This document shows, in pieces, positions 1 through 6,988 of a DNA stretch of 13,535 bases. Below the pieces are notes generated by a model. It did no database searches. It saw nothing but the letters and a program-made list of their open reading frames with translations, and was not told where the DNA came from. A program made the translations under genes and the position numbers. Source of the stretch: CAYFQH01 sp964345215 (GTDB lineage Bacteria; Bacillota; Clostridia; Christensenellales; Aristaeellaceae); the NCBI GenBank assembly GCA_964345215.1, contig CAYFQH010000049.1, positions 1-13,535 of the forward strand, read 5' to 3'. Each line of letters opens with the position of its first letter. The stretch's first letter is position 1.

Positions 1-348
1 TGGTGGAGGTGAGGGGAATTGAACCCCTGTCCGAAAGCTCGCTGATAGCGTTTTCTCCGAGCGCATCCTAAAGTTTAGATTCCCTTGGCTACACGCCTTT
101 AGGCGGGCTTATAGCTTTGGTAGCTTCATCAGTGCCGATCAGGTCTCAAAGCTTGAACCGGATCCGTGCCCTGCGATAATGACGCCGGGAACTGCCCTCG
201 CAGGCAAAACAGGCCGACGTCGCGGCATTAAGCCGCGAATGCGAAATTATTTTCGTCAGTTATTATTTTTCCCCGTTGTTACGCGGTACAGGGGCCGCGG
301 CTCGCTTACGATACCCTCGACTGCCTCCGTCGAAACCAAGACACCCCC
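1..348 (-). ncRNA. ssrA: transfer-messenger RNA (tmRNA, 10Sa RNA)
   Basis: Rescues ribosomes stalled on broken mRNAs: it enters as an alanyl-tRNA mimic, then serves as template for a degradation tag. Read on the minus strand, the 5' end is GGGGGTGTCTTGGTTTCGAC and the 3' end carries the T-arm GGTTCAATTCC and an encoded CCA at positions 1-3. The 5' GGGGGUG pairs with 3' CACCUCC, giving a 7-bp acceptor stem whose third pair is G-U, the identity element for alanyl-tRNA synthetase. The tag reading frame ends at 228-230, and its TAA lies in the loop of a GCGGC/GCCGC stem, as is usual for helix H5. About 348 nt is a normal length for a one-piece tmRNA. The 5' end is 17 nt beyond the smpB stop. I see no clear promoter between them, so co-transcription and 5' processing by RNase P is likely (inference). 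Confidence 0.97.
228..260 (-). other. tmRNA proteolysis-tag reading frame
   Basis: On the minus strand the frame ending in TAA at 228-230 reads ACT GAC GAA AAT AAT TTC GCA TTC GCG GCT TAA, that is T-D-E-N-N-F-A-F-A-A. The hydrophobic Ala-Phe-Ala-Ala end fits the Ala-Ala terminus that ClpXP and related proteases recognise. Alignment by eye to the E. coli tmRNA, using the shared AAAAAUA upstream stretch, puts the resume codon at ACU (258-260) rather than the common GCN alanine codon. If it were GAC instead, the tag would be one residue shorter. The first tag alanine comes from the charged tmRNA itself. Confidence 0.75.
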
Positions 349-360
349 ATAGTGTAATGA

Positions 361-376
361 AGCAGCTAACGCTGCT
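361..376 (-). other. small hairpin over the smpB stop codon
   Basis: AGCAGC (361-366) and GCTGCT (371-376) form a perfect 6-bp stem with a 4-nt loop. The smpB stop codon (366-368) straddles the stem-loop junction, 13 nt before the tmRNA 5' end. There is no T-run, so it is not a classical terminator. It could mark a processing point between the mRNA and the tmRNA, but this is inference. Confidence 0.4.
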
Positions 377-833
377 GTTCACGCAGGGCCCGTTCAATGG
401 TGCGCTGTGCATCTTTTTCGGCAATGGCTGTTCGTTTGTCGTGTAATTGTTTCCCTTTGCAAAGGCCAAGCTCTACCTTCATCCTGCCATCCTTTAGGTA
501 AATCTTTAGGGGAATAAGGGTGTACCCTTGCTTTTGCACCTCACCATGAAGTTTTCGAATTTCGTTTTTGTGAAGGAGCAGCTTTTTAGGCCGCAGAGGG
601 TCATGGTTAAACTGGTTCCCTTGCTCATAGGGGCTAATATGCATACCTTCTATAAAAACCTCCCGGTTTAAAATATGGGCATAGCTCTCTTTTAAATTAA
701 CCCGGCCTAAGCGGATGCTTTTCACTTCTGTGCCTACCAGGGCAATGCCGCACTCGTAGGCCTCAATCACAAAATAATCATGGTAAGCTTTCTTGTTTTG
801 AACAATAGGCTTGATGCCCTTTTGTTTTGGCAA
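366..833 (-). CDS. smpB: SsrA-binding protein SmpB
   Basis: SmpB binds the tRNA-like part of tmRNA and delivers it to the empty A site of stalled ribosomes. The 155-aa protein has the usual family length. It shows the N-terminal N-K-K-A-x-H-D-Y-F motif (residues 13-21), the OB-fold core with G-T-E-V-K-S-I-R and N-L-K-E-S-Y (34-51), and the basic C-terminal tail G-K-x-x-H-D-K-R (127-134) that reaches into the mRNA channel. The start is TTG (831-833): it sits 5 nt after a strong GGGAGGAG ribosome site, and the N-terminus starting there matches family length. The gene lies directly before ssrA on the same strand, a common Firmicutes order. A consensus promoter at 864-892 drives it. Confidence 0.96.
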   Translation of the reverse strand: MPKQKGIKPIVQNKKAYHDYFVIEAYECGIALVGTEVKSIRLGRVNLKESYAHILNREVFIEGMHISPYEQGNQFNHDPLRPKKLLLHKNEIRKLHGEVQKQGYTLIPLKIYLKDGRMKVELGLCKGKQLHDKRTAIAEKDAQRTIERALREQQR

Positions 834-863
834 GCAAACTCCTCCCTAAAACAGTATCAAGTT

Positions 864-892
864 ATTATACCATGGCAGGCTTTTGTTTGCAA
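864..892 (-). promoter_or_regulatory. promoter of smpB-ssrA
   Basis: On the minus strand, -35 TTGCAA (887-892) is separated by 17 nt from a perfect -10 TATAAT (864-869). Transcription should start near 857, about 24 nt before the smpB TTG codon. The -35 hexamer is palindromic and is also correctly placed for the divergent proA promoter. Confidence 0.85.
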
Positions 893-914
893 TTAGGGGA
901 TTGTTGGTTATAAT
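887..914 (+). promoter_or_regulatory. promoter of proA
   Basis: On the plus strand, -35 TTGCAA (887-892) is separated by 16 nt from a perfect -10 TATAAT (909-914). The start should lie near 921, giving a leader of about 25 nt. The -35 positions are identical to those used by the smpB promoter on the other strand. Confidence 0.82.
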
Positions 915-945
915 AGAGGAATAAAAGTGCTAAGGGGGAAGAGAA

Positions 946-2226
946 ATGATTGAGTTAGCAAAAAAAGCGAAAAAGGCTTCGATATACTTGGCAGCTGCCA
1001 CTGCTGTGCAGCGCAACAAGGCCTTACAATATATTTGCGATGGCCTTAATAAGAATTGGGACAGCATTAAAAAAGCGAATGAAGTTGACGTGCGCCTGGC
1101 TCAAGAGGAAAAACTGGATGCAGCCCTGCTAGGCAGACTCCACTATAATAATAAAAAAAAGAGTGAAAATATTGAGGGAATTCAAAGCCTCATTACCCTT
1201 AATGACCCTATTGGCCATATTCAGCTGGCAAGGGAGCTGACCCCCGGCCTTAACCTATACCGGGTGGCCTGCCCCATAGGGGTAATCGGGGTTATTTTTG
1301 AAAGCCGGCCCGACGCTCTGGTACAAATTGCCTCCCTTTGCTTAAAAAGCGGTAACAGTGTGCTTCTTAAAGGGGGCAGCGAAGCCAAAGAAACCAACAG
1401 GGCCCTGTATAATACCATTAAAGCAGCTGGGGATAAAGCCGGCCTGCCTGATGGCTGGATTGGTCTTTTGGAAACCCGAGATGATGTAAACCAAATGCTC
1501 CGCTGTGATGATGAGATTGATTTGATTATTCCAAGGGGCAGCAATGCGTTTGTACGGTATATTATGGATAACAGCCGCATTCCCGTATTGGGCCATGCCG
1601 ACGGCCTGTGCCATATATACGTGGATAAGCAGGCGGATATAGACCTGGCAGTAAAAATTGTAGTAGATGCTAAAACCCAGGCGGTGGCTGTTTGCAATGC
1701 TGTTGAAACCCTGCTGATCCATAAAGATATTGCCAAAGAGGCCCTGCCCTTTATTGCTCAGGCCTTAAACGAAAAAGAGGTACGCCTAAAAGGTGATGAG
1801 GGAGCCGCTGCCCTTGTGCCTATGGAAAAAGCCAGTGAAGAAGACTGGGATACGGAATATTTAGACAAAATTCTCTCCATTAAAATTGTAGATAGCTTGG
1901 AAGAGGCCATTGAGCATATTAATATCCATGGTTCCGGCCATACCGATGCCATTATCTCCACCGATGATGAGGCGGCAAAACAATTTATGTTGCTGGTGGA
2001 TAGCGCCGGGGTATACCACAACTGCTCCACCCGCTTTGCTGATGGGTTCCGCTATGGCTTTGGAGCAGAAGTAGGTATTGCCACCGGCAAAATCCATGCC
2101 CGAGGGCCCATGGGTCTGGAAGGGCTGTGTACCTATAAATACAAGCTTTTTGGCCAGGGCAATACCGTGGATGAAATGGAGTCAGGCCAAAATCAATACA
2201 TCTTTAAAGACCTGCCCTTAGTCTAA
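946..2226 (+). CDS. proA: gamma-glutamyl phosphate reductase (glutamate-5-semialdehyde dehydrogenase)
   Basis: Second step of proline synthesis in the cytoplasm: NADPH-dependent reduction of gamma-glutamyl phosphate to glutamate-5-semialdehyde, which cyclises to pyrroline-5-carboxylate. The 426 residues match the family length and the aldehyde dehydrogenase superfamily fold. Visible motifs are G-V-I-G-V-I-F-E-S-R-P-D (residues 112-123), K-G-G-S-E (142-146), P-R-G-S (196-199), and A-V-C-N-A-V-E-T-L-L, whose Cys250 is the expected catalytic nucleophile. The ATG is 7 nt after AAGGGGG. It has its own promoter (887-914) and terminator (2261-2310), so it appears monocistronic. The usual partner proB (glutamate 5-kinase) is not beside it on either side within this window. 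Confidence 0.96.
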   Translation: MIELAKKAKKASIYLAAATAVQRNKALQYICDGLNKNWDSIKKANEVDVRLAQEEKLDAALLGRLHYNNKKKSENIEGIQSLITLNDPIGHIQLARELTPGLNLYRVACPIGVIGVIFESRPDALVQIASLCLKSGNSVLLKGGSEAKETNRALYNTIKAAGDKAGLPDGWIGLLETRDDVNQMLRCDDEIDLIIPRGSNAFVRYIMDNSRIPVLGHADGLCHIYVDKQADIDLAVKIVVDAKTQAVAVCNAVETLLIHKDIAKEALPFIAQALNEKEVRLKGDEGAAALVPMEKASEEDWDTEYLDKILSIKIVDSLEEAIEHINIHGSGHTDAIISTDDEAAKQFMLLVDSAGVYHNCSTRFADGFRYGFGAEVGIATGKIHARGPMGLEGLCTYKYKLFGQGNTVDEMESGQNQYIFKDLPLV

Positions 2227-2260
2227 ACCACTGGCTTTTATTATAGTTCATCTACCAAAG

Positions 2261-2310
2261 GCCCCTTGCTGTGGTACATATACAGCAAGGGGCTTTCTTA
2301 TTTTGTTTTT
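2261..2310 (+). terminator. intrinsic terminator of proA
   Basis: A perfect 12-bp GC-rich stem, GCCCCTTGCTGT (2261-2272) with ACAGCAAGGGGC (2282-2293), has a 9-nt loop and is followed by TTTCTTATTTTGTTTTT. It begins 34 nt after the proA stop. On the minus strand, after the convergent mannosidase gene, the same stem is followed only by CTTTGG, so any bidirectional action should be weaker. Confidence 0.92.
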
Positions 2311-2324
2311 ATAAAGGCAAGATA

Positions 2325-3581
2325 TTATAGGCCCACATAGTCCTGTACCAATAGGGCAAACATGCTGTCGGCCCAGGCAAACCAGGGACGGGTAAAGCGG
2401 TTCGGATTATCTACATCAAAGCCCTCATGCATGTGGCCGGTTTCTCCATCGGTGTTCACAAGGGTTTCTAAAAGAGTCCTTTTTTCTTCTTTAGTGCCGG
2501 CAGTCAGCCCCTGCATAGCTAATGAAATATGCCAAATATAGCGGGGAGGCGTATGGGGGCTGCCAATGCCCTTTGCCTTTGTCCCTTCAAAATAAAAGGG
2601 GTTCTTTTGGCTTAATATAAAGCTGCGGGTGTTTTGATATAAGGGATCTTCCCTTTTGCAAAAACCAAACCAAGGGGCGCTTAAAAGGCTAGGCAGGTTG
2701 GCATCGTCCATTAAGTGGCTATTGCCTAAGCCATCTACCTCATAGGCAAACACCTGCCCGTGGCTTGGGGTTTCAACCACCCCATGGGCCATAATCCCTT
2801 TGCGGATCTCTTTTTCCAAGGCAATGGCCTGGTCGGTTAAGCCCTTGTCTATATTCCAGGAAGGAATTTTTTCAAGCACGGTGCAAGCTTGCATGTTTGA
2901 TGGAACCAAGTAGTGGTAGGTACAGGCATCATCGCTAGGTCTAAAGCCGCTCCAGGTCATGCCCGTGTAGGCTGTAGGCGTTCCCTTTCCCTGACGCTGA
3001 AGGGTTTCTGTAACCAAGTCCGTATCTCGTTCAAAACGGTAGGTTGATTTTTCCTCATGGTGCTGCTCTGTTTGCCACAGATTAAGAACATGCTCAATGG
3101 ACTTTATTACTTGGGGGGTAAAAACCTGATGATCCCCCGTAACACTTACATAACTGTTGATCAGCCACAGAAAAAAGGCCAGGGAATCCACCTCATACTT
3201 GCGTTCCCACACCCAGGGGCTTTGCTCTGTTTTATCGTTAGGATCGTAGCTGCGGCCTGAAGGCGTTTGATTAAAAGCATTGGCATAAGGATCAATTTGG
3301 ATGCATTTAGCCTGGCGCTGTATTAAACCAAAAACCGCCTGTTTTAAAACGGGGTCTTCTTTTAGCAGGGGAAGATAATGGGCAACCTGCATGGCACTGT
3401 CTCTTAGCCACATGGCAGGTATATCCCCGGTAATCAAAAAAGTATCTGCATCCGACAGCATGGTGGCAGTGGTCTCCCAGGTGGTGGCAAAACAGTTTGC
3501 ATACAAAAGGCGCCATTTTTCGTCAGGCAGTTTTGCCTGCACGGCGTTAATATGATTTTTCATTGTTTCGGTTAATTTCAT
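2325..3581 (-). CDS. GH125 exo-alpha-1,6-mannosidase
   Basis: Glycoside hydrolase family 125: a metal-independent, inverting enzyme with an (alpha/alpha)6 barrel that removes non-reducing alpha-1,6-linked mannose. At 418 aa it matches the characterised clostridial and pneumococcal members. Family motifs are A-M-W-L-R-D-S-A-M-Q-V (56-66), W-E-R-K-Y-E-V-D-S-L (125-134), F-R-P-S-D-D-A-C-x-Y-x-Y-x-V-P-S-N-M (213-230), G-S-P-H-T-P-P-R-Y-I-W (340-350) and H-M-H-E-G-F-D (383-389). From family knowledge, one Asp of the DD pair (217/218) should be the general acid and Glu386 the general base. No signal peptide is present, so it should act on imported oligosaccharides in the cytoplasm. The start has GAGGG and AAGGAG upstream. 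The gene is convergent with proA and divergent from the rhamnosidase. Its exact substrate is unknown. Confidence 0.9.
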   Translation of the reverse strand: MKLTETMKNHINAVQAKLPDEKWRLLYANCFATTWETTATMLSDADTFLITGDIPAMWLRDSAMQVAHYLPLLKEDPVLKQAVFGLIQRQAKCIQIDPYANAFNQTPSGRSYDPNDKTEQSPWVWERKYEVDSLAFFLWLINSYVSVTGDHQVFTPQVIKSIEHVLNLWQTEQHHEEKSTYRFERDTDLVTETLQRQGKGTPTAYTGMTWSGFRPSDDACTYHYLVPSNMQACTVLEKIPSWNIDKGLTDQAIALEKEIRKGIMAHGVVETPSHGQVFAYEVDGLGNSHLMDDANLPSLLSAPWFGFCKREDPLYQNTRSFILSQKNPFYFEGTKAKGIGSPHTPPRYIWHISLAMQGLTAGTKEEKRTLLETLVNTDGETGHMHEGFDVDNPNRFTRPWFAWADSMFALLVQDYVGL

Positions 3582-4115
3582 TTGCCCTCTGCTCCTTTAA
3601 GCACTTGTTTTTATTTGCCCTTAGTGTAGCAAGTTTCATGCTTTTTGTGAAGTATAATTCCTTCTTATTTATGCAAATAACGGGAGAAAATATAAAAATC
3701 AATAAAAAAAAAGTTGTTTTGTATGACCTGCCAAAACCTAACTTTTGCGCTTTTCCTAAAGTTATCTTATCCTTAAAACACAATGGCGTATCTTTTCAGC
3801 AGAACGTGGAAAAAGGCCATGTTTTAGAAAAGGTGAAAAGTTATTTCCCACTCTTTTATGAGCATTGGTATTTTTATTGCCTACAGCATCATCTTGCTCA
3901 GCATAAATGAGGCAGGCCATGTTTATAAGCAGATTTTTTACATAAAACATTATGATGCCGTAATTGGTTTTTTAGTTAATTTAGAACGTAGCTTAAAGCA
4001 ACCTGCGTCCTTTTTTATTTGGAACAAAAATGATAAACTACCATTAAAATAAAGTGAAAACAACTGCTCCGTTTATATGTATTAACAACCGCCAACCCAT
4101 AAGGAGGGCAACCCC
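3582..4115. other. 534-bp AT-rich intergenic region between divergent glycosidase genes
   Basis: This region holds the GH125 promoter on its left side. Toward the rhamnosidase it has a strong ribosome site (AAGGAGGG, 4101-4108) but only a weak -10-like TATATG (4074-4079), with no good -35 at the right distance. That fits a promoter needing an activator such as the AraC protein encoded downstream. A short inverted repeat CATAA-aaca-TTATG sits at 3941-3954. Open frames here have no ribosome sites or recognisable protein features and look accidental. At 534 bp it is the longest gap in the window, and most of it (about 3660-4060) is unexplained. Confidence 0.6.
3623..3651 (-). promoter_or_regulatory. 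promoter of the GH125 gene
   Basis: On the minus strand, -35 TTCACA (3646-3651, five of six consensus bases) lies 17 nt from -10 TACACT (3623-3628, four of six). The start near 3616 would give a leader of about 35 nt. The spacing is ideal, but the match is moderate. Confidence 0.6.
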
Positions 4116-6902
4116 ATGAAAATTTACGCAATGCAAACTAATCATTTAACCAACCCCTTGGGTTTTTCCCTTACACCTTTAAGTTTAAAGTATAAGGTAA
4201 AAGCAAAGCAGGGCGGTAAACAGCAAAAGGCCCGCATCCGCATTTACAAAGAAGAAGAGAACCAACCACTGTACGATTCGGGCTTAAGAGAAGACATTGA
4301 TAGCCTGGCCTTCTCCCCCATGATTACCCTCGCCCCCCGTACCCGCTACAGCTGGGATGTATATGTGCTAACCGATAAAGGGAATGAGGCTTTGAGCCCC
4401 AAGGCCTACTTTGAAACAGCCAAGTTAGAGGAACCCTGGGCCGGAAAGTGGATCGCCTCAGGGGAGCCAATGAAAAACACCCGCTTGTTTAAAAACTTTG
4501 CTCTTAAAGGCAAAGTTGCATCTGCCCGTCTTTATATTTGCGGCCTGGGCTTGTACGAACCCTACCTAAACGGCAAAAAAATCGGAGATGAGTTTTTAAC
4601 CCCTTACTGTAACGATTACAGCCAGTGGCTTCAATACCAAACCTACGACATAAGCCAAATGCTTACGGAGCAAAATCAACTAAGCGTTTTGCTTGGAGAT
4701 GGATGGTACAAGGGCCCCTTTGGCTTTCAGGGGCAAAAAAGCATTTACGGGGATACCCAGGCTTTGTTGTGCGAAGTGCATGTTACTTACACCAACGGCC
4801 AAAGTCAGGCCATTATAAGCGATACATCCTGGCAAGCAGAGGATTCCCCTGTCCGCTTTGCTTCCATTTATGACGGAGAAATATACGATCCTACCTTTAT
4901 TCCTTCTAAGGCTCACACTACCGTGTATGAAAACACCATCGGCTATCACAGGCTGATGCCACGCCTTAGTCCCCCGGTACGGGTTATGCGCAAAATCAAC
5001 CCGGAACAACTGCTTCAAACCCCCTGCGGAGAGCTGGTTTTAGACCTAGGCCAAATTATTACAGGTTACCTCGCCTTTCGCCCACGGGGTAAAAAGGGGC
5101 AGGAATACCGTCTTCAGTATGGTGAAGTGCTGCAAAAGGGCTGTTTTTACAACGAAAACCTGCGCAGTGCTAAACAGGAGTTTACTTATATTTCAAACGG
5201 CGAAGAAGAATGGATACGCCCTCACTTTACCTTTTATGGCTTCCGCTATGTAAAACTTACAGGCTTTACCAATCCCAGGCTGGAAGACTTTATAGGCTGT
5301 GTATTATACAGCGATATGCCCCAAACGGCCTTTTTGCATACATCCAACACCAAGGTAAACCGTTTGGCTTTAAACGCCCTTTGGGGCCAACGAGGCAACT
5401 TCTTAGATGTACCTACCGACTGCCCCCAGCGGGATGAGCGAATGGGTTGGACAGGAGATGCCCAGGCCTTTTGCGCTACCGCATGCTATCAAATGGATAG
5501 TGCCGCTTTTTTTACCAAATACATGTACGATATGTTGATGGAGCAAAAGACCCGCCAAGGGGCTGTTCCTCATGTTGTTCCTTCTTTTAAAATGTCCGGT
5601 TCCCCCAGCTGTGCCTGGGCTGATGCAGCTACCATCATCCCCTGGACCTTATACCTTTTTTATGGGGATAAGGGGCTTCTTGGCAGCCAGTATCAAAACA
5701 TGACCGATTGGGTAGAATGGGTATACCGTTTGGATGAGCAAACAGGCAGCCGCCGTTTATGGCACACAGGCTTTCACTTTGCCGACTGGCTGGCCCTGGA
5801 TGCAGACCATCCCTCCTCCACCATTGGCGGAACAGACCCTCACTTTATCGCCTCGGCCTACTATCTGTATTCCACCCGTCTAACCGCAAAAGCTGCTAAA
5901 GTATTGGGCAAAAATGATGACTGGCAACGGTATGAAGCCCTGGCCGATGAAATATTACAAGCCATGCGCAACGAATACATTACAAACACCGGTCGCTTGG
6001 CAGTGGCAACGCAAACAGCCTATGTTCTGGCTTTGATGCTGGACCTGGTCACCAAAGAAGAAGCCCCTCAAATCCGCGCTGCCATGGAACGAAAGTTTGA
6101 AAATTCCCGGGGAGAGTTGCGCACCGGCTTTGTAGGCACCCCTTATTTGTGTAAGGTACTTACCCAAAATGGCCTGGGCAATTTAGCTTACAGCTTGTTT
6201 TTACGGGAAGAATACCCTGGTTGGCTGTATGAGGTGAACATGGGCGCTACCACCATTTGGGAACGGTGGAACTCCATTTTGCCGGATGGCAGTGTTTCCG
6301 ACACGGGAATGAACTCCTTAAACCACTATGCTTATGGCTCTGTAATGGAATGGGTATACCAGGATGTGGCAGGCATTTCTCCCCTGGAAGAGGCTCCCGG
6401 CTTTAGAATGGCACGCATGGCCCCCAGAATGGATCCCAGGCTGGCCCAAGTAGATTTTGTGTTTGACTCCCCCGTAGGCACCTATAAGAGCGCCTGGGTA
6501 TTTACCGGCAATCATTCTCTTTGCTGGACGGTTGAGGTGCCCTTTGGCGCCAAAGCCCAATTGGTACTCCCCTCCTGCATCGTTACGGGAGACGTAGCCA
6601 TGAGCGAAGCTGGTGATTTTATGACTGCCACCGTTCCCTCGGGCAGCTATACCCTTTACTGTAATTTTGAAAAACTCCCCTGGGCACCCTTGCCCTTTGA
6701 TGTTCCCTTTGCCACCCTTTTGGCAGATGAGCAAATCAAGCAAATTATTCATACCTGTGCACCGGATATTGATAAGGTTTTTAAGCGGACTCCTGCCGAT
6801 GTATTAACCTTGCGGGCCCTGCGAGGGGATTCCTTCTCGCTCTTACCCCCAGATCAGCTGCAAAATCTGGAAGACGCTTTTAACAAAATGACCTTCTCTT
6901 AA
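4116..6902 (+). CDS. GH78 alpha-L-rhamnosidase, cytoplasmic
   Basis: Inverting glycoside hydrolase that releases terminal alpha-L-rhamnose from plant or microbial rhamnosides. The 928 residues follow the GH78 plan: N-terminal beta-sandwich domains (about 1-290, with S-A-R-L-Y-I-C-G-L-G-L-Y-E-P-Y-L-N-G and G-D-G-W-Y-K-G), a central (alpha/alpha)6 barrel (about 400-780), and a C-terminal beta-sandwich. The catalytic segment D-C-P-Q-R-D-E-R-M-G-W-T-G-D begins at Asp435. Its spacing matches the Asp/Glu/Asp set of characterised GH78 enzymes, so Glu441 is the likely general acid. Glu716 in T-T-I-W-E-R-W-N is the likely general base. There is no signal peptide. The last 65 or so residues form a helical tail beyond the usual sandwich. 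The ATG follows AAGGAGGG by 7 nt. It heads the rhamnose cluster, 86 nt before the AraC gene. Confidence 0.93.
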   Translation: MKIYAMQTNHLTNPLGFSLTPLSLKYKVKAKQGGKQQKARIRIYKEEENQPLYDSGLREDIDSLAFSPMITLAPRTRYSWDVYVLTDKGNEALSPKAYFETAKLEEPWAGKWIASGEPMKNTRLFKNFALKGKVASARLYICGLGLYEPYLNGKKIGDEFLTPYCNDYSQWLQYQTYDISQMLTEQNQLSVLLGDGWYKGPFGFQGQKSIYGDTQALLCEVHVTYTNGQSQAIISDTSWQAEDSPVRFASIYDGEIYDPTFIPSKAHTTVYENTIGYHRLMPRLSPPVRVMRKINPEQLLQTPCGELVLDLGQIITGYLAFRPRGKKGQEYRLQYGEVLQKGCFYNENLRSAKQEFTYISNGEEEWIRPHFTFYGFRYVKLTGFTNPRLEDFIGCVLYSDMPQTAFLHTSNTKVNRLALNALWGQRGNFLDVPTDCPQRDERMGWTGDAQAFCATACYQMDSAAFFTKYMYDMLMEQKTRQGAVPHVVPSFKMSGSPSCAWADAATIIPWTLYLFYGDKGLLGSQYQNMTDWVEWVYRLDEQTGSRRLWHTGFHFADWLALDADHPSSTIGGTDPHFIASAYYLYSTRLTAKAAKVLGKNDDWQRYEALADEILQAMRNEYITNTGRLAVATQTAYVLALMLDLVTKEEAPQIRAAMERKFENSRGELRTGFVGTPYLCKVLTQNGLGNLAYSLFLREEYPGWLYEVNMGATTIWERWNSILPDGSVSDTGMNSLNHYAYGSVMEWVYQDVAGISPLEEAPGFRMARMAPRMDPRLAQVDFVFDSPVGTYKSAWVFTGNHSLCWTVEVPFGAKAQLVLPSCIVTGDVAMSEAGDFMTATVPSGSYTLYCNFEKLPWAPLPFDVPFATLLADEQIKQIIHTCAPDIDKVFKRTPADVLTLRALRGDSFSLLPPDQLQNLEDAFNKMTFS

Positions 6903-6913
6903 AGGTCTCTGCT

Positions 6914-6941
6914 TTGCATTTATCCCTTTTATCAGTATACT
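6914..6941 (+). promoter_or_regulatory. putative promoter of the AraC-family regulator
   Basis: -35 TTGCAT (6914-6919, four of six) and -10 TATACT (6936-6941, five of six) are separated by 16 nt, between the GH78 stop and the regulator ATG. It would let the regulator be made before induction of the upstream glycosidase gene. Confidence 0.55.
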
Positions 6942-6988
6942 ATTGGGTAATTCATCTATAAAACCGCAGCAGCAAAGGGGCGAAGCAA

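Noticed and set aside
263..469. Minus-strand open frame overlapping the tmRNA and smpB
   Set aside because: It lies across the tmRNA 5' half and the smpB end in another frame. The real genes explain the sequence.
1221..1736. 171-codon minus-strand frame inside proA
   Set aside because: Shadow of the proA reading frame, with no ribosome site and no domain.
3563..3910. 115-codon open frame on the plus strand with a hydrophobic N-terminus
   Set aside because: It starts inside the mannosidase gene on the other strand, crosses that gene's promoter, has no ribosome site, and shows no recognisable domain or biased composition beyond AT-richness.
3990..4010. Possible CcpA cre site before the rhamnosidase
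   Set aside because: The AGAACGTAGCTTA segment matches the cre consensus poorly, with the key TG at the left end missing.
3858..4052. 64-codon open frame before the rhamnosidase
   Set aside because: No ribosome site, overlaps another accidental frame, and no family resemblance; likely chance in AT-rich DNA.
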